Positions 6,285-13,066 of a stretch of 29,073 nt of DNA are shown piece after piece. The stretch lies in IMG/VR virus record IMGVR_UViG_3300048033_001694, positions 1 to 29,073 of that record; one strand, 5' to 3'. This stretch comes from a virus. A program made the position numbers and the translations under genes. Numbering within the stretch: the stretch's first letter is position 1; each line of letters begins with the position of its first letter. The notes beneath the pieces are model-generated. The model worked only from the letters and a program-made list of their open reading frames with translations, made no database searches and was not told the DNA's origin.

Positions 6285-7222
6285 CACGAGGTCCTCCCGG
6301 TGCGGTGGTCCTCGATCCGGGCGTTTCGCGCCTTCATGGCGTAGACGATCACGCCCACGAACACGGCCGCGCCAAGCCACGGCAGAGCGGCAGAGAGCCA
6401 GCCATCGAGGCCGAGAACAGCAAGTGCGCGCTCGGCCAATGCCCGGGCGTTTTCCGCCTCCGCGACCGCTGGCGCGATCTGCGATCCGACGGCGCCGACG
6501 GCGCCCACGACCCCGAGACCGATCTGGGCGTTCGAGGCCGATACGATCCGGCTTTCGTCTGGCACCCCGGCCGCCCGCTCAGGCGCAACAGCCCGGGGGG
6601 CGGCGCCTTCCAGCGCATCGGTCAGCGCCACGTCGATGATCGGGACCAGCGGCAGGGCGTTGTCGTCCCGGAAGGCGAGGATCGCTGCCCGGGTGCGCGG
6701 CCCTATGATCCCGTCGGACTTGCCGACCTCGTGGTAGCCAAGCGCCCGCAGGCGCTGCTGCACGTCCCGGACGCTCATCGTGACGGCCGGGGCCACATTG
6801 CCGGCCCGGCGCACGCCCAGCAGCTTCGACTTCGCGCATCGCTTCACGTTGACCGCATCGGCCTGATTGCCGCCAAGCACCTCGATCGAGGCGCCGACGG
6901 TGCGGACGAAGAAGCCGACATGCCCCTGCCACCCATTCGGGTCGCCGCGGGAGAAGATCACCACGTCGCCTTCCTGCGCGTCGGCCAGATCAACCGGGAT
7001 GCCCCAGTCGAGGTAGGAGCGCGCGTTGAGCATCCGCGTCGAGCGAACACCCGCGCGCTCGATGCAGGCACCGACAAAAGCGGCGCACCACGCAACGCTG
7101 TCCCCCTCGACCCACTCGTGGCCGACGTCGCGGAACATTGTGATGATGTCCAAGTTGGATGCCGGCCCCGGCACTTCTCGCGTGCCGAGAAAGGTTTTTG
7201 CGATGCTATATGGGGTCTTCAT
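6284..7222 (-). CDS. Endolysin: TIGR02594-type peptidase + PG-binding domain + C-terminal membrane segment
   Basis: A 312-residue protein. The start at 7222 is set by AGGAGG about 9 bases upstream. The N-terminal domain (about 1-140) is of the TIGR02594/NlpC-like Cys peptidase type: DSVAWCAAFVGA with Cys46, EGDVVIFSRG, and GHVGFFV with His101 as the likely catalytic pair. Residues about 150-200 form a peptidoglycan_binding_1 domain (VRDVQQRLRALGYH, then DGIIGPRTRAAILAF). A Gly/Val-rich segment at 234-250, a short Ala/Glu helix and a hydrophobic segment at about 275-297 (LPWLGAAVFVGVIVYAM) follow, with a basic tail. The C-terminal anchor is not part of a plain soluble endolysin. It implies membrane tethering, possibly released or exposed on membrane depolarisation. 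It sits just downstream of the holin-like gene. Confidence 0.8.
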   Translation of the reverse strand: MKTPYSIAKTFLGTREVPGPASNLDIITMFRDVGHEWVEGDSVAWCAAFVGACIERAGVRSTRMLNARSYLDWGIPVDLADAQEGDVVIFSRGDPNGWQGHVGFFVRTVGASIEVLGGNQADAVNVKRCAKSKLLGVRRAGNVAPAVTMSVRDVQQRLRALGYHEVGKSDGIIGPRTRAAILAFRDDNALPLVPIIDVALTDALEGAAPRAVAPERAAGVPDESRIVSASNAQIGLGVVGAVGAVGSQIAPAVAEAENARALAERALAVLGLDGWLSAALPWLGAAVFVGVIVYAMKARNARIEDHRTGRTS

Positions 7223-7351
7223 GGCGCAAGCCTCCTGATATGGCGCGCGCCACGGCCCGCAGGGCGGGCGTGGGACGGGCGTTTCATGTTGTTGGCTGGG
7301 GGGTGGGTGCAGTAAGTGCACGATGCCGCTAGGCGGCCCTGCTATCGCGCC

Positions 7352-7675
7352 CTATCGGCGGTGGTCTTTTGTCGGATCGGCAAAGCGGTCCAGAAGAAAC
7401 TCATAGAGGCGGTCGATCTTGCCCTCGATGCCGTCGAACCGCTTCACGATGGCGGGCTGGTCGATCTTCGCGACCTCGATCTCGAGCGCGGCAACGCGGC
7501 CGCGGATGTCGTGCACGTCGGTCTTGATGCCCTCGATGTCGCGCTCGGTATTGTCCGGCTTCGGCCGGATCGTCTGCCAAAGCTTCACGATCACAAGGAT
7601 CGCACCGGCGACGCCGCCGAGCCCGATGATGAAATAAACAACTATCGGGATGCCTGAAACCCAATCTCGTTCCAT
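7352..7675 (-). CDS. Holin-like membrane protein with coiled coil
   Basis: A 107-residue protein with one clear transmembrane segment at about residues 9-31 (IPIVVYFIIGLGGVAGAILV) and a long charged coiled-coil C-terminus with heptad-like hydrophobics (IEGIKTDVHDIRGRVAALEI onward). This one-TM plus coiled-coil layout just upstream of the endolysin gene is seen for several phage holin or lysis-accessory proteins, so a holin role is an inference from context. GAGGAG lies about 7 bases before the ATG at 7675. A 129-base non-coding gap separates it from the endolysin start; I see no convincing hairpin-plus-T terminator there. Confidence 0.55.
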   Translation of the reverse strand: MERDWVSGIPIVVYFIIGLGGVAGAILVIVKLWQTIRPKPDNTERDIEGIKTDVHDIRGRVAALEIEVAKIDQPAIVKRFDGIEGKIDRLYEFLLDRFADPTKDHRR

Positions 7676-7711
7676 GCGCTGCTCCTCAGGTTCGTCGTGA
7701 GACTAATTCAA

Positions 7712-8083
7712 TCAAATGGAGGGTTGGGTTGGCCAAGCCGGTTTAAATGGGTCTTCGGCTTTGTTGGGAAGGTCGCGTAGCGCTTGCCTGTATATCCGCC
7801 ATGCGGCTTGGTTTACGGGGGCATCTGGCAGTTGGGTCCAGTCTGATTGGACCAGCAAGGCGTTTCTGGTAAGCCTCAGGGTTTGGAGTGCGTTTTCAAA
7901 CTCGATCTGTTCGATTTCCGCGCCTGAAAAGGCCTGAACAACCCCATCGACAAGTCTTGTCTCGCACCCGTGCAGCCCGTCGACCGCAACGCCATCGCCC
8001 AAGATCCAGTCTGGAATCACGTCAGCGGAGGTCTCGAAGCAGGTCTTGTATGTGCCATCCTTGTTGTAAATCGTGACTTTCAT
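7712..8083 (-). CDS. Tail fibre assembly / tail assembly chaperone-like protein
   Basis: A 123-residue protein from the ATG at 8083. A longer in-frame start at 8251 lies inside the J-like gene and gives non-protein-like sequence. The C-terminal half is characteristic: LRLTRNALLVQSDWTQLPDA, then NQAAWRIYRQALRDLP, then PAWPTQP, the pattern of the phage tail-fibre-assembly/chaperone family (PF16778-like). Such proteins help fibres fold or attach and are usually minor or absent in the particle. The gene starts two bases past the TGA of the J-like gene. A role with the downstream fibre cassette is inferred. Confidence 0.7.
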   Translation of the reverse strand: MKVTIYNKDGTYKTCFETSADVIPDWILGDGVAVDGLHGCETRLVDGVVQAFSGAEIEQIEFENALQTLRLTRNALLVQSDWTQLPDAPVNQAAWRIYRQALRDLPNKAEDPFKPAWPTQPSI

Positions 8084-8084
8084 A

Positions 8085-11000
8085 TCACACCTGATTGATA
8101 AGCATGGTTTGATTGAAGCCGGACACGCGGGCTTCTGGGCCGTTCCAGGCGACGGCAAACTGCAAACCGAGGTTGAGGGTGTTGCTCGTAGCCACCCCGG
8201 AGAAAACAATGATGTCGTTCCCAACGCCGTCTGCACTGCCGTTGTACACAAACTTCACAAACTCGGGAGGGGAATTGACGGTCGCGGGGTCAAGGCCTTC
8301 AATCACTGACCTTGCGGACAAGGAAAGTGTCGTTGTGTGGGGTATCCAGGGCCGGAATGTGATGATGGCCAGGACCTTGCTGCCGATGATGACGTTTGAA
8401 ATCGGCAAGACGGCATTCATGTACACACCTGGGGGGACGGCAAAGGTGCCCGCGCTGCCATATTCAATTCTCGTCAGGCCGGGCAGCCTTTCGACGGATA
8501 TCGTTCCTGCCTTGATTTGATCGGCTGCCAATCCATCTGCGGAGATTTTTTCAGCAGATATGGCGCCTGCTGCGATAAGTCCGGCGGTGATCGTATTGGC
8601 CGCGATCTTGTTGGTTGTGATTGCTCCTGCGCTGATTTTGTCGGCGGTGACCGCATTCGTCGCGATCTTGCCTGCAGTGACGGCATTGGTCGCAATTTTG
8701 TCGGCGACCACGGCCCCGGCCGCGATCTTGTCAGTTGTGACTTGCCCGGCGCTGATCTTTGCGGCTGTGACGGCATTGGTCGCAATCGTATTTGCCGTCA
8801 CCGCGCCGGCCGCAAGCTTCTGCGTTGTGACCGCGCCGGAGACGATGTTACCCGCCGCGATGGCGTTCGCGGCTACTTTGTCGGCCGTGACTGCGCCGGC
8901 TCCGATTTTGTTGGCGTCGATGGCCGCTGCGGCGATCTTGCTCGCCTCAACCGCCCCGGCGCTGATCTTTGCGGCTGTGACGGCATTGGTGGCGATCTTG
9001 TCGGCGAGGATGGCGCCGGCTGCGATCTCACCGGCTGTGACGGCCCCGGCGGCGATTTTTGGCGTTGTGACTGCATCATCGCTGATCTGGGTGCCGGTTA
9101 TTTGCCCCGTCAGCTTTGCGGCGGCAAGGCTATTGATCTGGGTATTGGTAAGCTGTCCCGAAATCTTGGTTGCGGCCATGCCGGCGATCTTGGCGTCGGT
9201 GATGGCGTTGTTGTCGATCTGGGCTGTTGCAAGCTGCCCGGCAATTTTGGCCGCGCCGATGCTTGCGATTTGCGCATCGGTGAGCTGGCCTGCGACCTTT
9301 GCGGCATCGATGCTGGCGATTTGTTCACTTGTGAGCTGGCCGGTTATGTCGCTGGCCGCGAGGGTTGCAGTCGCGCTGGTCCATTCTGCACCCGACCAGG
9401 TGTAGAGGGTTTGGTCTGTTGTCAGATAGACGGTTCGGCCTGCGAAGTTGCCGGATGTTGGCAAGGAACTGAGGATTTCGACAGGAGATAGCCCTGCGTC
9501 ATTCATCAGGCCTTTGATGCCGCCGTCCAAATCTTCGCCGCTGAAGAAAATGGCCATTGTCGTTACGGAAAGCCAACTAGACCACTCGGTCGGGCGGTCC
9601 AACACATAGCGACCGCGCACTTCATATTCTGCTTCGGGGAGCAGCCCTTCAGAAACGAGAACTGCTCCTGCAGCACGATCAGCCAAGCCCGCTGACACAA
9701 TTTGTGCTGTTGCTTTTAAACGGACCTCGAAACGTACAAGCAAGGCATCCAGCGCTGATGTTCCGACCCACGTCAAAGTGATGGCCGGGCGTCGATCAAG
9801 ACCAAGTGCGTCCTTGATCGTGCTCGCGGATACGGACCAGCCTTCAATTATTTGCGCAGGGCGCGGAGCCAGCCCCGTAACCGGGATCACCGCGGGGAGA
9901 TCGTCTGCTGACGTCCAGCCGTAATCGCTTGGGTCCCGCTCGCGCAGAATGAGCTCTTGGTTCACTGTTCCCGGCTGGTCGATGATCTCGATCAGCTCAA
10001 AAACCTTGTTGGTGTAGCCGTTTTGCTCCGAGGTCCACGCGATTGTGTCCAGCGGCTCGAGCATGAACGCCTCGGGCGGGAGCACAAGCCGGTGGACCCG
10101 GAACCGTCGAGCATCCTTGATGTAAGCATTCATCAGATGCGCGACTTGGCTCTGGTTCGAGCAGGCGGGGAAGTTGATGCTGGTGGGCAGCCGCCGCCCG
10201 CCATCTTCCGCCTCCCATGTGGCGTTCAGAACCTGTGGCGCGGCACGGGAAGTCCAGAGGCTTTCAGGCTCCGGGTATTCAGACGAGATCGCGTTGGCGC
10301 TGGCTGCAAGACCCGGGAAGGGTTCGAGCTCCTGCGGCTCGGAAATGACGATGTCCTCGTCCGTGATGAACTGCACAGGGGCAGCCGGAGCGCCGACGCG
10401 CATCCGGAAAACGCCGCCCATCTCGCTGACCTGACCGAGGCAGGTCTTGGCAAGCTCGTCGATCACCTCTGCCGGCTCCATGTCGAGCTTGATCTCAAGC
10501 CCGGCTTGGAAGCTGGGTCGCGACCCGATCAGCAAGTCACAGGCGTTCATGGCGGCGAACCAGTTGTCGAGTGGCAGGTCCTCGGCCGGCACGTCGCCGC
10601 CCCAAACCTCGCCCGTGGGCAGGCGGATGCCGCGCAGGATGTTGTAGATCATCACGGCGGGGTTTGCGGAGCGCGTCCATGTGGCGGGGTTGGGCCACCG
10701 CTGGGGGCCGGAGCCGCCGACAGTGCTGTCGAAGCGAGGGTCATAGAGAGGGATGCCGTCGAGCTCAAAACGCACGGTCGGCAGATTGTTAAAGACTTCG
10801 CGGTTGTAGCGGAAGGTCAGAACGGCGTAGCCGGTGTTGATCCCAATGAAGCTGCTGCTCCACGGCCGATCCGAATAGCTTGAGTACTTCGACACAAGCA
10901 TGGGGTCTGCGGCAGTCTGCGTGCCGTCGTAGAACTTGATCCATGCGTGATCTTTGCCGCCGATACGCTGCCCGAGCAGGGGAAAGCCGTAATCGGGATG

Positions 11001-11405
11001 CGCTGTCGCGGCCAAGCTCGAATAGCCATCGTTCAAGATCACACGCGACAGCCCGATGCCGGGCAGGTCGCTGAGCTCGATGACATAGGTCAGAAAGCCG
11101 TTCGGGGTGCCGCCATCGTCATGGCTCATCGGCGGGCACACATGATGGCCAGCAGTGGCGGTCCGGCCGAGGATAAAGCCTTGCGGCTCGGTGCCGCCGG
11201 TTGTTGTGACGGCCGTTTGGATGCCGCTCTGCTGAATTTTCGGCTTCGGCGTCAGCGCGCGCGCGATCAGGGAAATCCCCACGGAGATCGCCGTGTTGAC
11301 GATCAGCGACCCGATGAACGAGCTCGCGGCGAAGGCCGAGACAGCCGAAATCGCCCCACCGATGGCGGTGGCAACGGCGGCAATAGCTGCACCGACTGGG
11401 GGCAT
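8085..11405 (-). CDS. J-like tail tip / host specificity protein
   Basis: A 1106-residue protein. The N-terminus is Ala/Gly/Ile-rich and hydrophobic (GAAIAAVATAIGGAISAVSA and onward to about residue 52), as in many gpJ-like tip proteins. The core to about residue 600 contains segments such as TYVIELSDLPGIGLSRVILN, PAVMIYNILRGIRLPTGEVW and AEDLPLDNWFAAMNACDLL. These follow the gpJ pattern of baseplate-hub-like domains, and fibronectin-like strands follow. Residues about 686-977 are short repeats, and the last 129 residues form a small beta domain, probably the distal receptor-binding part. The ATG at 11405 overlaps the stop of the NlpC-like gene by one base. Position after K-like and before fibre-assembly genes is as in lambdoid tails. 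Confidence 0.85.
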   Translation of the reverse strand: MPPVGAAIAAVATAIGGAISAVSAFAASSFIGSLIVNTAISVGISLIARALTPKPKIQQSGIQTAVTTTGGTEPQGFILGRTATAGHHVCPPMSHDDGGTPNGFLTYVIELSDLPGIGLSRVILNDGYSSLAATAHPDYGFPLLGQRIGGKDHAWIKFYDGTQTAADPMLVSKYSSYSDRPWSSSFIGINTGYAVLTFRYNREVFNNLPTVRFELDGIPLYDPRFDSTVGGSGPQRWPNPATWTRSANPAVMIYNILRGIRLPTGEVWGGDVPAEDLPLDNWFAAMNACDLLIGSRPSFQAGLEIKLDMEPAEVIDELAKTCLGQVSEMGGVFRMRVGAPAAPVQFITDEDIVISEPQELEPFPGLAASANAISSEYPEPESLWTSRAAPQVLNATWEAEDGGRRLPTSINFPACSNQSQVAHLMNAYIKDARRFRVHRLVLPPEAFMLEPLDTIAWTSEQNGYTNKVFELIEIIDQPGTVNQELILRERDPSDYGWTSADDLPAVIPVTGLAPRPAQIIEGWSVSASTIKDALGLDRRPAITLTWVGTSALDALLVRFEVRLKATAQIVSAGLADRAAGAVLVSEGLLPEAEYEVRGRYVLDRPTEWSSWLSVTTMAIFFSGEDLDGGIKGLMNDAGLSPVEILSSLPTSGNFAGRTVYLTTDQTLYTWSGAEWTSATATLAASDITGQLTSEQIASIDAAKVAGQLTDAQIASIGAAKIAGQLATAQIDNNAITDAKIAGMAATKISGQLTNTQINSLAAAKLTGQITGTQISDDAVTTPKIAAGAVTAGEIAAGAILADKIATNAVTAAKISAGAVEASKIAAAAIDANKIGAGAVTADKVAANAIAAGNIVSGAVTTQKLAAGAVTANTIATNAVTAAKISAGQVTTDKIAAGAVVADKIATNAVTAGKIATNAVTADKISAGAITTNKIAANTITAGLIAAGAISAEKISADGLAADQIKAGTISVERLPGLTRIEYGSAGTFAVPPGVYMNAVLPISNVIIGSKVLAIITFRPWIPHTTTLSLSARSVIEGLDPATVNSPPEFVKFVYNGSADGVGNDIIVFSGVATSNTLNLGLQFAVAWNGPEARVSGFNQTMLINQV
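8475..9074 (-). repeat. Twenty tandem decapeptide (30-bp) repeats in the J-like protein
   Basis: Residues 778-977 of the J-like protein divide without gaps into twenty units of ten residues with consensus A-V/I-T-A-x-K-I-A/S-A/T-G/N. Examples are AVTAAKISAG (twice exactly), AVVADKIATN and AVTADKISAG. Each unit is 30 bases, giving exactly 600 bases. The DNA repeats are diverged at third positions, so the protein pattern is under selection. Ala-Val-Thr and Lys-Ile repeats of this kind are common in phage tail proteins and probably form a beta-helical or fibrous stalk. Length variation between relatives is expected through unequal recombination. Confidence 0.85.
9075..9350 (-). repeat. 17-residue (51-bp) repeats preceding the decapeptide block
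   Basis: Immediately N-terminal to the decapeptide block, residues 686-777 show a second repeat type of about 17 residues with pattern x-A-A-K-I-A-G-Q-L-T-x-x-Q-I-x-S-I. Copies include DAAKVAGQLTDAQIASI, GAAKIAGQLATAQIDNN, AATKISGQLTNTQINSL and AAAKLTGQITGTQISDD, with one interposed decapeptide AITDAKIAGM. The K-I-A core is shared with the ten-residue units, so both probably belong to one extended stalk fold. Confidence 0.75.
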
Positions 11406-11797
11406 TACTCTCTCCGAAGCATGAAGGCGCGCTTCATCTGCGCGCGGGGAATGAGCCCGAGCCCCTCTGGGCGAAGGCAGTAAACCATCTCACCGGCCAC
11501 GATGCCAAAGGCGTTGTTTTCCAGAACCGCCACGTCGCCTATCTGGGCAAGCGCCGGCTTCACCTCTTCGAGGTAGGCAGCGGCAAGCGCGACATGGTCC
11601 TGAAACCCGGCCTCCTCAAGGATCGCTTGGCCGCGGCGCAGGCTGCGATACTGACTGCGCCACCCCCGAGCGAGGTCCCGGCCGGTTGCCTTTTTGACCC
11701 ATCCAGCGGCGAACAGAGCGCAATCGTGGGTGCCCGGCCGGAATGGACGCTTGCCGGCATCGGCGGCGTAATCGATGAGCAGGGTTGTCGTGTCCAT
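11405..11797 (-). CDS. NlpC/P60-like (DUF6950-type) tail protein
   Basis: A 130-residue protein with the motif GTHDCALFAAGWVKKATG around Cys26 and a later GDVAVLENNAFGIV, the layout of small NlpC/P60-like proteins placed between tail-hub and J genes (comparable to the peptidase part of lambda K or gene transfer agent gp14). The expected His in a GHVG-type motif is not obvious; the corresponding stretch reads FGIVAGEMVYCL. It may therefore be a degenerate structural version rather than an active peptidase. Its ATG at 11797 overlaps the upstream stop and its own stop overlaps the J ATG. Confidence 0.7.
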   Translation of the reverse strand: MDTTTLLIDYAADAGKRPFRPGTHDCALFAAGWVKKATGRDLARGWRSQYRSLRRGQAILEEAGFQDHVALAAAYLEEVKPALAQIGDVAVLENNAFGIVAGEMVYCLRPEGLGLIPRAQMKRAFMLRRE

Positions 11798-12408
11798 CAG
11801 GCCTTTTCCCGTTTTTCACCCCACCAGACACCGACCTCGCCTGCGATGTCGGTGTATCGGCGGAAACCATCGTCGAATTGCCGGCGGCGCATCTCCACGT
11901 CGGAACGAGTGAGCGTCAGGGCCCGGGTAAGGCCGCGCGCCGCGCTGGCGAGGCTGACTGTTGCCTGTCCATTCCCGCCGACCTCGCCCTTTCGAAGCTT
12001 CACCTCATCGACCCACCCCCGAAAGACGCGGATGGGCTCGGCTATGAGCTGACCCGTTTCGAGAGACAGCAGCGCCCGGTGGACCTCGGCAGGAGCAAGG
12101 CGCGCATCGTATTCCTGGAGCAACAACGCCACTTCTGGCGTCATTGGCGCGAGGACAACCTGCAGCATCCGGACTTCGAGCCCGATCCCGGCCCTGATAG
12201 GCTCCACTCCCACGAGGGCGCCTGCGCCGTAGTAGGTTCGGTTGACGCCGTTGATGGCGATCGTAAGGTGATCGTCGCCTTGCCAAAGGCCCAGCGCCTC
12301 TTGGGCGCCGGTTTCCCGGTTCCGGGCGACGACATGTACCATGTGGCGAGCGGCAATGCCTGACCGGGCGGACAGATAGTCCGCAGATGATGCGTCGAGG
12401 ATGCGCAT
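11797..12408 (-). CDS. Tail tip / baseplate hub protein
   Basis: A 203-residue protein from the ATG at 12408, four bases after the upstream stop. In-frame starts further upstream (to 12549) lie in the preceding gene and are rejected. The sequence has ARHMVHVVARNRETGAQEAL, VNRTYYGAGALVGVEPIRAG and a C-terminal VFRGWVDEVKLRKGE, beta-rich and with an overall pattern of hub/tip proteins located just before the NlpC-like gene in alphaproteobacterial siphophages and gene transfer agents (gp13 position). I cannot name the family with certainty. It probably forms the ring between the distal tail protein and the J-like tip. Confidence 0.6.
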   Translation of the reverse strand: MRILDASSADYLSARSGIAARHMVHVVARNRETGAQEALGLWQGDDHLTIAINGVNRTYYGAGALVGVEPIRAGIGLEVRMLQVVLAPMTPEVALLLQEYDARLAPAEVHRALLSLETGQLIAEPIRVFRGWVDEVKLRKGEVGGNGQATVSLASAARGLTRALTLTRSDVEMRRRQFDDGFRRYTDIAGEVGVWWGEKREKA

Positions 12409-12412
12409 GCTT

Positions 12413-13066
12413 TCACCGCAAGGTTTGAATGAAGTCGAAGCTGGCGCCGCGACTGAGGGCCTGCCGGCCGGTACCATAGGTCGGCTCTGGCAGGAGCCGC
12501 GCCTTGCACGCTGGCCTGACAAGCGAGACCTGCAAGCCGGCGACCGCACCGGCCCTCAAATTGGGGACGACCTCAAGTGACGGCGAGAGCCCTGTGCTTG
12601 AGGCGTTCCCTCCGACAACGACACGATGGAGGGCGTGCCGGATGGGGTTCGTTCCGTATTCAAACGACAGCATGTCGCCAGCGGACAAGGTAAAGCCCGG
12701 CGGCAGGCCATTCAGCCGGAGCTCCCGCATGTTGGAGGAGACCGAGTGGATCGTGATGGTGCGGCCGGCAAGTGATGTGCCGTTGCGATCAGACGTCGGC
12801 CCCACCTTTCGAGGGTCGTGACAAAGGAAGCTGGCCCCCGGCTGATCAAGGAGCCCCAGAAGCGCTTCCATTGCTGCATGGCGATCGTGGATTGCCGGCG
12901 CGAGCCTTATGCTACCAGCCCAGAGGGATGCCCCAAGGCTGGCGCTTATGATGGTCCCGTCCCCGAGGCGGCTATGCTCCTGCGGGTGCGACAGCCGGAA
13001 CGTCACCTCCTCGACACGCAAGGCGCCGAGGAAATGATCGTAGCTGAGAGGGTATGTCAGCGCCAT
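12413..13066 (-). CDS. Distal tail-like protein
   Basis: A 217-residue protein starting at the ATG at 13066, which overlaps the tape-measure stop as TAATG. It is beta-rich: FRLSHPQEHSRLGDGTIISA, then LRLNGLPPGFTLSAGDMLSF, then HALHRVVVGGNASS, and a C-terminal strand GASFDFIQTLR. Position directly after the tape measure matches the distal tail or tail-tip M/L-like protein that caps the tube and recruits the hub. No enzymatic motif is seen. The family name is unknown to me. Confidence 0.6.
   Translation of the reverse strand: MALTYPLSYDHFLGALRVEEVTFRLSHPQEHSRLGDGTIISASLGASLWAGSIRLAPAIHDRHAAMEALLGLLDQPGASFLCHDPRKVGPTSDRNGTSLAGRTITIHSVSSNMRELRLNGLPPGFTLSAGDMLSFEYGTNPIRHALHRVVVGGNASSTGLSPSLEVVPNLRAGAVAGLQVSLVRPACKARLLPEPTYGTGRQALSRGASFDFIQTLR

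Noticed and set aside
6305-7315. Plus-strand 336-codon frame opposite the endolysin
   Set aside because: Antisense shadow rich in His/Arg/Gly; the endolysin frame has domains and a strong ribosome binding site.
8517-9491. Plus-strand 324-codon frame opposite the J-like repeats
   Set aside because: It is a Gly/Cys/Asp low-complexity shadow of the 30-bp repeats; the minus-strand J frame is the real one.
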